DNA from: Opitutia bacterium
GTDB lineage: Bacteria; Verrucomicrobiota; Verrucomicrobiia; Opitutales; Opitutaceae
DNA: 64,000 nt
Assembly: GCA_947474365.1 (NCBI GenBank)
Contig: CANJIU010000026.1
Coordinates: 1 to 64,000, forward strand
Direction: 5' to 3'
This document shows, piece by piece, positions 37,034-45,975 of this stretch; the stretch's first letter is position 1; each line of letters starts with the position of its first letter. The translations under genes and the position numbers were made by a program. The notes beneath the pieces were generated by a model that saw nothing but the letters and a program-made list of their open reading frames with translations, was not told where the DNA came from and searched no databases.

Positions 37034-38857
37034 TTACTTCTCGATCAGGTGCTTTGCGGCGAGGGCGACGTAGTTTTCCCCCCGTGATTCCGATTTTTCC
37101 GCGGCCTTGAACAACGGCTGGAACGATGCCGGTCGATTGGGCAGATAAGTGAGGTAATTCAAAGCTTCGAGACGAAGTTCGGGGCGTTGATCCTTGCCGA
37201 GTGCTGCGGCCAGCACGGGCCACGCTGCTTCCGTGTTGCCCAGTCGGCCGGTCGCGTAGGCTGCTGCGATGCGGACTGAGCCGATCGGGTCCCGCAACAG
37301 GGGTGTGAGGTCAGAGAGTGCGGACTTTGACGCGTTCAAGGCGGAAATCGCACCCCAGAACCGGATTGTCGGCAACGGATCGCCCATGGCGGCTTTGAGT
37401 TCGGCAGCTTTCGGGGAGTCGCCGAGTTGCAGCCGGTCGACGATTTCGATGATGCGGGCGAGCGGATAGTCACGGTCATTGCGGCTGAATTCGGTCGGTG
37501 ACTTCTCTCCGCAGAGGTCGCGGAGGATCGGCTCCGGCATGAACCCCGTGTCGCGAATGCGCAGGAGATGCGCGTTATTGGCGGCGCGCATCCGCTCAAG
37601 CCTGGCCCGATGGGACGGGTCGGTGGCAAGATTGCGGACATTGTCGGGGTCGGAGGCACAGTCGAACAACTGCTCCGCCGGTTTGGGCTCGAAGAATGAG
37701 CGTTGGACCGCGGTGAGTTTTCCCTCGCCGCGTAGCCGGTCCCACTCCCGAGTTGACGACATCTTCCACAGATAGTTGACGTGCTGCATGATCGGGACGT
37801 CGGGCCGGTAGTTGCGGATGTAGCGCCAGCGACCGTCCGTGACTGCGCGAGAAAAGTCATAGCGTTCATCCATGCGGCCCCGGAAATTGTAGGTGAATTC
37901 CGGGGCGGCGCCGCGGGCCGGGCCGGCGAAGGCGCGGCCTTGGAAATAATCCGGAGCCTTCACGCCCGCGAGACTCAGTACGGTCGGGGCGAGATCCACC
38001 CAGTTGAAGAGTTCCTTGGTGCTTGAGCCGGCAGGCAGGGGGAACAGGTATTGGAATTTCTTCGGAAACCGAATCATGAACGACGGATGGGTGCCGTTTT
38101 CGAAGAGGAACCGTTTGCTGCGGGGGAGCACGCCGCCGTGGTCCGAGTAGTAGAAGATGATCGTATCGTCGGAGAGCCCGTCCGCTTCGAGTTCCGCGAG
38201 GACCTCGCCGATTTGGCGATCGGCCTCTGAAACCCGATCGTAATACTGCGCAATGTCCGCGCGAACTTCAGGGGTGTCGGGCAAATAGGCGGGGACGCGG
38301 ACTTTCGTGGCGTCGGTTTTGATCGCCATACGCTTGTGGAGCGAACTCTCGTGGCTTGCGGTGGTATTGAAGACGCTGAAGAACGGCTGTCCGGCCTTGC
38401 GGTTGCGCCAGTGCGCCTGATTGCCGTTTTGATCCCACGTGCCGGATAGGACCTCGGCATTGTAGTCGGTCTTGGCGTGATTGGAGGTGAAATAGCCGGC
38501 GTCGCGCAGGTAGGCGGGAAAGTACCGCATCCAGGAAGGCATGGGAACGTTGCTGCGCATGTGTTGCGTGCCGAGCGCAGGCGCAAACATCCCGGTGATG
38601 ATGCTCGCGCGGGTCGGGGCGCAGACGGCGGACGTGGAGTAGGCGCGTTCAAAGAGGATGCCCTCCTTTGCGAGGCGGTCGAAGTTCGGCGTGCGGGCGA
38701 GCGGGTCACCGTAGGCGCTGACGTAATTGTAGGTGTTATCTTCGGCCACGACCCAAAGAATGTTGGGACGGGCACCGCCTGGCGCCGGTTGGGCGTGGGC
38801 CGAAAAACCGGCCAAAAGGACCAGCGTCGCGATGAGTCGAAATGAATGACGGTTCAT
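37034..38857 (-). CDS. Sulfatase with C-terminal HEAT-like repeats
   Basis: A 607-aa exported sulfatase (start 38857, signal LIATLVLLAGFSAHA). Opening ILWVVAEDNTYNYVSAYG; formylglycine site SAVCAPTRASIITG (C-A-P-T-R); a metal-loop FYYSDHGGVLPRSKR. From about residue 480 come HEAT-type alpha repeats (ALNASKSALSDLTPLLRD, RIAAAYATGRLGNTEAAWPV, RLEALNYLTYLPN), which are rare on sulfatases and suggest partner binding. Divergent from the small gene at 39107; a 10-bp inverted repeat lies between. Confidence 0.92.
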   Translation of the reverse strand: MNRHSFRLIATLVLLAGFSAHAQPAPGGARPNILWVVAEDNTYNYVSAYGDPLARTPNFDRLAKEGILFERAYSTSAVCAPTRASIITGMFAPALGTQHMRSNVPMPSWMRYFPAYLRDAGYFTSNHAKTDYNAEVLSGTWDQNGNQAHWRNRKAGQPFFSVFNTTASHESSLHKRMAIKTDATKVRVPAYLPDTPEVRADIAQYYDRVSEADRQIGEVLAELEADGLSDDTIIFYYSDHGGVLPRSKRFLFENGTHPSFMIRFPKKFQYLFPLPAGSSTKELFNWVDLAPTVLSLAGVKAPDYFQGRAFAGPARGAAPEFTYNFRGRMDERYDFSRAVTDGRWRYIRNYRPDVPIMQHVNYLWKMSSTREWDRLRGEGKLTAVQRSFFEPKPAEQLFDCASDPDNVRNLATDPSHRARLERMRAANNAHLLRIRDTGFMPEPILRDLCGEKSPTEFSRNDRDYPLARIIEIVDRLQLGDSPKAAELKAAMGDPLPTIRFWGAISALNASKSALSDLTPLLRDPIGSVRIAAAYATGRLGNTEAAWPVLAAALGKDQRPELRLEALNYLTYLPNRPASFQPLFKAAEKSESRGENYVALAAKHLIEK

Positions 38858-38920
38858 GGAGGTCGAGGTTTTGAGGCGGGCGCCGAAGGGAGGCGACTCG
38901 GTTGGACATTTCGCCAGCAG

Positions 38921-38976
38921 ATCGCACCGAAGGTCAAGCGGGGTCCCACCGTTTGAAGGAGAGTCGTCGGTGCGAT
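38921..38976. promoter_or_regulatory. Perfect 10-bp inverted repeat in divergent promoter region
   Basis: ATCGCACCGA at 38921-38930 and TCGGTGCGAT at 38967-38976 are exact inverted copies, 36 bp apart, in the 249-nt gap between the minus-strand sulfatase and the plus-strand gene at 39107. It could be a two-site operator or a folded RNA leader. No promoter element stands out. Confidence 0.4.
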
Positions 38977-39106
38977 GATCCGAAAAAAAATTGCCAACTT
39001 GCTGCCAAATCGAATCAGCGGGCCCCGTGCGAAATCCGCGGCTTGTTTTTCGCGGTGCAAGTGACGATTTGGTCACATCGACTCGCTCAGCCGTCCCATC
39101 ACCCAG

Positions 39107-39361
39107 ATGAAAACCCTCGATCCCGTCATCGACCGTCAGTTTCCGCTAATCTCCAAAATTGTTGCTGATGAAACGTGGCTGGAGGGCGAGCGACGCGGAC
39201 GTGCGGTCGAGGCCCGGGATCCGGTGGTGCAGGAGAAGGTTTGCGAAATCATCCTGCGCATGGGGGCAGAGATGAGGGATTATGTATTGCGCGAGTTGGC
39301 GGCGGAGCGGGAGGCCCGTCTGGGTCGGAGCGACCAGCCGGCCCGGGCGGAGGCGGCTTGA
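39107..39361 (+). CDS. Small cytoplasmic protein of unknown function
   Basis: An 84-aa protein, helical throughout (LISKIVADETWLEGERRGR, VCEIILRMGAEMRDYVLREL). No signal peptide. It ends in an Ala-rich tail. Looks like a real gene because its amino-acid use is balanced and charged; family not recognised. Confidence 0.6.
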   Translation: MKTLDPVIDRQFPLISKIVADETWLEGERRGRAVEARDPVVQEKVCEIILRMGAEMRDYVLRELAAEREARLGRSDQPARAEAA

Positions 39362-39512
39362 GTTTGGTGCCTTCAGGACCGTAGCTTCAGCCGCGGCGCT
39401 CAAGGAGCGATGTGCTTTTTCCGTGACGTAGCGTGGTGTCCGCCCGTCTACTGGAGAAACTAGTTCCCTTTCGCCGTGGAATTCTCCGCGGGTCGGGCGG
39501 GAATTCCATTCC

Positions 39513-41675
39513 ATGAAGTCCTCGTTTCCCACTTTGCCTGAGTTAGACCGCCGTATGATGCTCAAGTGGGTGGCGGTCGCCGGTGCGGCGTGGGTCTGTC
39601 CTTTCCGCCTGCCGGCCCAGTCAAACCGGCCGTCCGCGTCGTCGGTGCGCGCAATCACCGATTACCTGGAATCATTGGCCCGGCCGGACGGGGGGTACGC
39701 GTGGGCCGATCAGGAAATCTCCCATCTTACGCCGACGTTTGGCGTGATTGGAGCGTATCGGACGCTGCAGGAGGCTCCCCCGCGCCGAGAAACGCTGGTG
39801 GAATACGTTCGGACGCATCATCCGCGGGAGATTAAGAAATTGGAGCAAGAGCGCCGGATTTTCGAATGGCAGCAAATTCAGGGGCTCGCGTGGCTCGGGG
39901 CGGATGTCAGCGAGTTCCGACCGAGAATTGCAGCATTCACCAAGCCGCTCGGCTACCTGAAGCAGTACGAACAGCACGGCTATCCGATCTTTCAGTCCGA
40001 GCTTGGCGTCGTGATGTCGCATGCGCTGCTTGGCCTGCCAACGGAGGGAATCGCAGATGCGTTTGGTTCGTACCTTGCGGCGCGGCGCCGTGCCAACGGC
40101 AGTTTCAACAACACGCCCGCGTCCGACGGCGGCGATGGCCACGTGATGAACACGCTGTGGGGCTTGCAGGCGTCACAGGTCCTTGGACGTGCAATCCCTC
40201 GGCCGGACGAGCTCGTGGCATGGCTGCAGGGCTGTCAGTTGGCGAATGGCGGCTTCACCTTTGCGCCGAAGCCGGAATTTGCGGGGGTGGATGACGTCGT
40301 CTACGTGCGCGCCGCCCTGCGGGCGTTGAAACTTTTGGGGACGGGTCCGGGGAAACGAGATGCGTGCATCTCGTACCTTCATTCGCTGGCCAATGCGGAC
40401 GGCGGCTTCAGTGACCGGCCCGGCTGGCTGAGCAACGCGACGGCAACGTTCTACGCACTCGACGCCTTGGACTTGCTGGGGGCGCTCGATACGCTGGGTG
40501 CCGTGAAGCGCCGGCCACTGCGGCCGCGGGCGAAGCTGCCCTCGGATCTCAAGATCTTCACCATCCAGATCGAATCGCACGGCACGGGCAGCCCCGCTGA
40601 GGCGGTGGATCTTGCGCGCAGTCTGAAAATCGATCTGTGGGGGACGAAAAATGCCAAGCCCGGATGGGTCCCGCGCGCGAGGGCCATCGCCACGCAGCAG
40701 CGCGTCCCGGTGACGTTTTTTCCGGCCAACGAAGAATATGGCACGTGGGTCGATGTGCCCGGACTCGGCACCTACAGTCATACGAGCGACCTCGTGGCGC
40801 CGGGTGATACCGACATCGGCCCGCCGCTCGGCGTGCGCGGTGAATCCTCGCCGCCGGTTTCGTGGCAGGATTTTCGGACACGTCGCCTTGATGCGTTGCA
40901 GAAGGGGCAGGGCAGGTTGCTCTGGCAATTCGGGGAAAACGAGGAACTCGTTCGCATGTTGCTCGACGATTCGGTGGAACGCGGCGGTTTCGCCATGATC
41001 AGTACGTACCATTTCGGAAATCCGGACTTCATGAACACGGAGCCGTTTCTCAACCGCTGGCGTGGGCGGATTCCGTTTATCGGACTGCAGGATTCACATG
41101 GCCCGGAATCCTGGTGGTTTTCGGATCAGACGACGGGCTTTCGGACCCTGTTTCTCGCGACGGAGCCGACGTGGGCGGGGTGGTTGAACGCGTTGAAACA
41201 GAATTGGACCGTGGCGGTACGTCGCGATGGGTGGACCAAGGGCCGGACCTGGATGCACAGCGGTTCCGACGAGGTGCGCGATCTGGTGCGCGCGCGGGAG
41301 CGCGAGTGGCGCTGGTGGGACAATCCGGCGATCTCCCGTCCGATGGTCTCAATCGTGCCGTTGACCGCCGCGGATGAATTCGAGGCCGGCCGGCCCGAGA
41401 CCGGGATCAAATTGCGGGTGCGTTGCGCCTGGGAGAATACGCCTCAAGGGCTCCTCAAGACGCCGATCTCGGAGTTGGTGAAATTGACGCTGGACGGTCG
41501 CGAGGTCGCGCCAGTGTTGGAGTCGCGAAAACGCCCTAACGGATTGTTCGAGGAGCACCATCATCATTATTCGCTCTCCGCCGATGAAGCGCGCAGGAGG
41601 CACACGGCAACCGCGACGGTGCGGATGATCGATTCCAAGCAGGAGATCTCCCGGACCGTGGAGTTCGGTGGCTAA
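39513..41675 (+). CDS. Exported fusion: cyclase/prenyltransferase-like repeats plus PHP-like domain
   Basis: A 720-aa protein. Start 39513; residues 1-40 have an N-terminal Tat-like patch (DRRMMLKWVAVAGAAWVC). Residues 45-335 are an alpha/alpha-barrel of squalene-cyclase/prenyltransferase repeats, each with a G-G-(Y/F) turn: RPDGGYAWAD, RANGSFNNTP, LANGGFTFAP, NADGGFSDRP. Residues about 345-600 resemble a PHP phosphoesterase barrel: SHGTGSPAEAVDLARSLKID and FIGLQDSHGPESWW. In that domain the first motif is E-S-H instead of H-x-H, and the usual T-D-H reads T-K-N, so catalysis may be changed. Residues 610-720 form a beta domain (VKLTLDGREVAPV). The next gene is a TonB receptor. Confidence 0.75.
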   Translation: MKSSFPTLPELDRRMMLKWVAVAGAAWVCPFRLPAQSNRPSASSVRAITDYLESLARPDGGYAWADQEISHLTPTFGVIGAYRTLQEAPPRRETLVEYVRTHHPREIKKLEQERRIFEWQQIQGLAWLGADVSEFRPRIAAFTKPLGYLKQYEQHGYPIFQSELGVVMSHALLGLPTEGIADAFGSYLAARRRANGSFNNTPASDGGDGHVMNTLWGLQASQVLGRAIPRPDELVAWLQGCQLANGGFTFAPKPEFAGVDDVVYVRAALRALKLLGTGPGKRDACISYLHSLANADGGFSDRPGWLSNATATFYALDALDLLGALDTLGAVKRRPLRPRAKLPSDLKIFTIQIESHGTGSPAEAVDLARSLKIDLWGTKNAKPGWVPRARAIATQQRVPVTFFPANEEYGTWVDVPGLGTYSHTSDLVAPGDTDIGPPLGVRGESSPPVSWQDFRTRRLDALQKGQGRLLWQFGENEELVRMLLDDSVERGGFAMISTYHFGNPDFMNTEPFLNRWRGRIPFIGLQDSHGPESWWFSDQTTGFRTLFLATEPTWAGWLNALKQNWTVAVRRDGWTKGRTWMHSGSDEVRDLVRAREREWRWWDNPAISRPMVSIVPLTAADEFEAGRPETGIKLRVRCAWENTPQGLLKTPISELVKLTLDGREVAPVLESRKRPNGLFEEHHHHYSLSADEARRRHTATATVRMIDSKQEISRTVEFGG

Positions 41676-41762
41676 ACGGTGTCGGTTTCTTGACCCGGGA
41701 GACCACGATTAATTCCGGGGCTGCGCGTTTGACCTCGTACGGACCTGTCCTGACGATGCTCT

Positions 41763-44687
41763 ATGAAATCCCTTTTTCGTTTCCGCGGCTCCGTCCACGC
41801 TGCGTTGATAGTGGCCGCGGTGTTGTTTTCTTCCGACTTGTTTGCCCAGGCCGTGGCGCCTCCGTCGAAGTCGCCGGTTTTGCCGACGACGGGCGAAACG
41901 GTCACGCTCTCTCCGTTTGAGGTGCGCGCCGAGGACGACAGCGGGTACCAGGCGATGAACACGACCTCGGGCAGTCGGCTGGCGACGAGCCTGAAGGACA
42001 CGGCGGCTTCGATTTCGCCTTTCACGCCCGAGTTTCTTTCCGACATCGCCGCGACCAACGTCCAGGACATGCTGGCCTACGCCGCGAATGCCGAGCTGAA
42101 TGCAGGAGACTCCGAGGGATCCGGTTTCAACAACCCGCGCGACTTTAGCTCCGCCGGTGGCGAGCCGTTTCGCATCCGTGGCATTCCGGGTGGCGTGTCG
42201 ACGGACTACGTCGAGAACGCCTCACCCCAGGATCTCTACAACATCGAGCGGGCCGAAGTCGCGAGCGGACCCAATTCCATCCTCTTCGGTTCCGGTGATG
42301 CCGGAGGACTCGTCTCACTCACCTCGAAAAAAGCCGGTGTCTCACGGAATAAGTTCTCCGGCCAGGCGGTGTTCGGATCCGGCGCCTATCAGCGTTATTC
42401 GGCCGATCTCAATTACGTCCTGATCCCGAAGACGCTGGCGGTGCGCTTTAACGGTCTTTACCAGAATGCGAAGAGCTGGCGGACCTATGAATTCAACGAT
42501 GCCAAGCGCGCTGCGGGCTCCGTGACCTACAAGCCGTTTCGGAACACGTCCGTCTCGTTCAACTACGAGAAGGGGCTGACCGAAAACAGCGTCGGCCTGA
42601 AATGGAACACGACGGATCAGGTCACCCGTTGGATTGCGGCCGGTCGTCCTGTGACCGACGCGACTGCCGCCAACACCGCTCTGGGCATTTCCAATCTCGG
42701 CGCGAATCAGCGGTTCACCTATTTCACGCAGGACGGAGTCGTCTCCAATCTGCGGAACGAGAATCGTACCAACATTGCCCCTGGCACCGCCGACACGCTG
42801 CTGCCGCAGTCTATTTTCCCCTACAGCGTCAACTGGGCCGGCCCGAACACGAAACTCTGGCGCGACTTCGACAACTACCAACTTTCGATCGAGCAGCGGC
42901 TGTCGGACACGCTGACGATCCAGGGCGTCTACCTCAAGAACACGACCGACGCCCGGGCGCGGTCCTTTGTCTACAACGGAAACACGATGGATTTCCTGGG
43001 CGACCCGAATCTCACGATTCCCGCCCAAAACGGTACGGGCACGGTGGCGAATCCGCGCGCGAAGCAGCTCTACCTTGAGAGCAACCAGCTCGACGACCGG
43101 ACCTTCACGGAGAACGAAATCAAGCGCGTCACCGTCGCGTACGAGCTCAAGTTGGGAAAGTGGTTTGGCAACCACCGGATGGCAGGCCTCTACGAGAACG
43201 CAGTGAAGAACACGCACACGCAGGCACGCCGAGAAATCCTCGTCGACCAGAACAACCGCCCCGTGGCCAATGTCGCTGATCCGGCCAACGCCCAGAATCT
43301 GCTCTACCGCCGGACTTATATCACAGAGGGCGATTTTTCCACCTACGCGCTCACCGGGCTCTACACGCCGATCGCGCCGTTCAGCTACAATGGCCTCACG
43401 CTCAGCCCGCGCCTCATCAACACGGGCGCGCAGGACTCGGTCAAGGACACGAAGAGCTGGATGTATGCGCTCCAGACATCCTGGCTCGATAATCGCCTGG
43501 CGACCACGTTGGGCTATCGCAAGGACGACATCGTTTACCTGGACAACACGGCGGAGCGGATCACCAATGCCGCCGACCCACGAATTACGTCGGGGCAGAA
43601 CGTGCTCAACGAGCTGGCGGCGGTGCCGACGTTTGACCGCCACGTCGTTCATCCGCACACGCTCACCGCCGGCGGAGTAATCCACGTGACGAAGCGGTTC
43701 TCCGTTTTCTACAACCATTCGACCAACGTGGGCGCGCCGCGCTTCAACCGCAGTCTGCTGCCGAACGGCGAGATTCCCGGCACGCCGAAGGGCGAGGGCA
43801 AGGATTTCGGCGTGATGATCGATCTGCTGGGCGACGACCGCTATTTCGCGCGCATCACGTACTTTGAGACCGCGCAAATCGGGGACGCCGCGGTGTCGCC
43901 GAGCGGAGCGGTGCTCGATGCCGCCGCGCTCGGTCGCTCGCAGGTCAAGACGATCCTCGCGGCGTTGCGGGATGCGGGTCGGATCACATCGGCCCAATAC
44001 GATGCCGGCACGTTCAACTGGAACGCGGCGACCATCGACACCGCCAGCAAGGGCGTCGAACTCGAGTTGATCGCGAATCCCTCCCGCAATTGGACGGTGC
44101 GCGCGAACTATTCGCACTCGTCACGTGACCGGGAGAACTTTTTCGCCGAGGGCTATGCCTATTACGCGAAAAAATTCCCCGAATGGCGTGGCCTCGCGCA
44201 GGGCAACGCGGCGCTGCTTGCCACCATCGAGGCGCAGATGACCCAGATTCAACAAAACGAACTCGACGGTCGCGCGGTCGCGCAGGAGCAGGGCTTCGGT
44301 TCGATTCCCCACAAGGCGACCATGACGACTCGCTACAAATTTGACAGCGGCGGCTTCATGGGCGATCAGCTCAAGGGACTTTACGTCGGCAGCGGGGTGC
44401 GTTTCCAGTCGGGCACGTTCAGCCAGACCGACACGCGCGCGGCGAGCGCCGGCGGAACGGGCAAGGACTACTTCACGAAAGCCACGCTCTTCACAGACGC
44501 GTTCGTCGGATATCGATTCAAACTGCCGTGGCACAAGATGCCGGTGGGCGTGCAGGTCAACGGGCGGAATATCTTCAACTCCGACCGCGACAGCCTCGCG
44601 CGTTACAACGCTGACTTCTCCGGCGCACGTCGCATCTATCTGCGCGAACCGCGCAGTTGGAAACTGACGTTTTCGGCGGACTATTGA
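41763..44687 (+). CDS. TonB-dependent outer-membrane receptor
   Basis: A 974-aa receptor with signal peptide (VHAALIVAAVLFSSDLFAQ). The N-terminal pattern ETVTLSPFEVRAEDDSGYQA (TonB-box-like region, then plug) is that of the large Opitutaceae receptors. Plug strands: NVQDMLAYAANAEL, FRIRGIPGGVSTDYVENAS, NILFGSGDAGGLVSLTSKK-type strand (here PNSILFGSGDAGGLVSLTSK). A 22-strand barrel follows, ending LREPRSWKLTFSADY with terminal aromatic. It likely imports an oligosaccharide or its product; the nearby sulfatases and the fusion protein fit. It converges with the peptidase gene, 10 nt apart. Confidence 0.93.
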   Translation: MKSLFRFRGSVHAALIVAAVLFSSDLFAQAVAPPSKSPVLPTTGETVTLSPFEVRAEDDSGYQAMNTTSGSRLATSLKDTAASISPFTPEFLSDIAATNVQDMLAYAANAELNAGDSEGSGFNNPRDFSSAGGEPFRIRGIPGGVSTDYVENASPQDLYNIERAEVASGPNSILFGSGDAGGLVSLTSKKAGVSRNKFSGQAVFGSGAYQRYSADLNYVLIPKTLAVRFNGLYQNAKSWRTYEFNDAKRAAGSVTYKPFRNTSVSFNYEKGLTENSVGLKWNTTDQVTRWIAAGRPVTDATAANTALGISNLGANQRFTYFTQDGVVSNLRNENRTNIAPGTADTLLPQSIFPYSVNWAGPNTKLWRDFDNYQLSIEQRLSDTLTIQGVYLKNTTDARARSFVYNGNTMDFLGDPNLTIPAQNGTGTVANPRAKQLYLESNQLDDRTFTENEIKRVTVAYELKLGKWFGNHRMAGLYENAVKNTHTQARREILVDQNNRPVANVADPANAQNLLYRRTYITEGDFSTYALTGLYTPIAPFSYNGLTLSPRLINTGAQDSVKDTKSWMYALQTSWLDNRLATTLGYRKDDIVYLDNTAERITNAADPRITSGQNVLNELAAVPTFDRHVVHPHTLTAGGVIHVTKRFSVFYNHSTNVGAPRFNRSLLPNGEIPGTPKGEGKDFGVMIDLLGDDRYFARITYFETAQIGDAAVSPSGAVLDAAALGRSQVKTILAALRDAGRITSAQYDAGTFNWNAATIDTASKGVELELIANPSRNWTVRANYSHSSRDRENFFAEGYAYYAKKFPEWRGLAQGNAALLATIEAQMTQIQQNELDGRAVAQEQGFGSIPHKATMTTRYKFDSGGFMGDQLKGLYVGSGVRFQSGTFSQTDTRAASAGGTGKDYFTKATLFTDAFVGYRFKLPWHKMPVGVQVNGRNIFNSDRDSLARYNADFSGARRIYLREPRSWKLTFSADY

Positions 44688-44697
44688 GCGGCGCCGG

Positions 44698-45927
44698 TCA
44701 GCGCGCCGCATCCGGCGCCAGGCGGTGATACTTTTCGAGGATCTCCCGCAGGCGCGGAATGGGCAGGGCGTCGACGACATGGTCATCGCGGCCCGTCATT
44801 TTTTCTCCGGCGACGAGGGCGTTGACGATGGCCTCCTCGACTGCCTCGACCGTGCTTTCGAAGAGCGGGCTCATCGCTTCGTTGGTCAGCGCCTGGAAGG
44901 TGGAAGGCGCGAATCCGATTTCACCTGACGCGGTCTCCCGGGCGGCCCCGCTGGCATTGGCCGTGGAAAACGCGATGAAAAGGTCGCCGGAGCCGTTGCC
45001 GGAGACGGCCCCGGTGCGGGCGAGGCCGAGGGATGCGCGCCGCGCCAGTCGTTTCAATTGATGCGGGAGCAAGGGCGCGTCGGTGGCGAGGGCGATGAGG
45101 ATTGAACCGGTTTCACCGACGCTGACCGCGGCGAGATTGGTCGAATCACTTCCGGCAAAACGGCGATGTCCGCCGCCGATTTCACGACCCACGGGCACGC
45201 CGGCGATGGTCAACTGACGGCGCACGCCGTGGTTGGCCTGCACGAGCACGCCGAGCGTGTAGCCGCCGAGATCGGCTCCGAGTCGGCGCGAAGCCGTGCC
45301 AATGCCGCCCTTGAATTCATAGCTCACCATGCCGGTGCCCCCGCCCACGCCGCCCTCGGCGACCGGGCCGCTCCGGGCCTCGTCGATGGCGCGAAACACA
45401 TGCTCGGGCTTCACGTGGAAACCGTTGATGTCGCTCAGCCAGCCGTCCCACGTTTCTGCGACCACCGGCAGGGACCACGAGACGTCTCCCAGGTCGCGGC
45501 CTGATTTTTGATTGCGCCACGCGATCACGGCGTCGCGGACGACGCCTACGCTGTGCGTGTTGGTGAACATCATTGGCCCTTCGAGAAAACCTGACTCCTC
45601 AATCCACGCGGTGCCGGTCATCTCCCCGTTGCCGTTGAGGGAGAAGGTCGCGGCGAAAACCGGCGGGGCGCCTGGGTTCTTGCCGCGGGGCAGGATTGCG
45701 GTGACGCCCGTGCGCACGGGACCGCGACCAACCGCCAGTTTCCCATCGCCGGAAATGAGGGTAACGTGGCCCACCTCCACGCCGGCGACGTCCGTGATCG
45801 CGTTGAGTGGTCCCGGAGTCCCTTCGAAAGGTACGCCGACCTCGCGCGCCCGGGATTTCGCGTGGCCAAACTGGGGTGCAAGGACGAACGCAACGACGGC
45901 GCAGCAGAAAAGGAAGCGGGACGGCAT
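44698..45927 (-). CDS. P1-family N-terminal nucleophile peptidase (DmpA-like)
   Basis: A 409-aa exported peptidase with signal peptide (LFCCAVVAFVLAPQFGHA). P1 family enzymes cut themselves to expose an N-terminal Ser and act as aminopeptidases or beta-aminopeptidases. Marks: NAITDVAGVEVGHVTLI, VRTGVTAILPRG, GGVGGGTGMVSYEFKGGIGT, and VGETGSILIALATDAPLLPH, where cleavage before the Ser of GSIL is expected. It lies 48 nt downstream of the serpin gene on the same strand, so an operon of peptidase and peptidase inhibitor is likely. Confidence 0.92.
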   Translation of the reverse strand: MPSRFLFCCAVVAFVLAPQFGHAKSRAREVGVPFEGTPGPLNAITDVAGVEVGHVTLISGDGKLAVGRGPVRTGVTAILPRGKNPGAPPVFAATFSLNGNGEMTGTAWIEESGFLEGPMMFTNTHSVGVVRDAVIAWRNQKSGRDLGDVSWSLPVVAETWDGWLSDINGFHVKPEHVFRAIDEARSGPVAEGGVGGGTGMVSYEFKGGIGTASRRLGADLGGYTLGVLVQANHGVRRQLTIAGVPVGREIGGGHRRFAGSDSTNLAAVSVGETGSILIALATDAPLLPHQLKRLARRASLGLARTGAVSGNGSGDLFIAFSTANASGAARETASGEIGFAPSTFQALTNEAMSPLFESTVEAVEEAIVNALVAGEKMTGRDDHVVDALPIPRLREILEKYHRLAPDAAR

Positions 45928-45975
45928 GGAGCCAGCGTGCCGCCGTCCCGGAGCGAGGCAATCCGTTCGCGCTGT

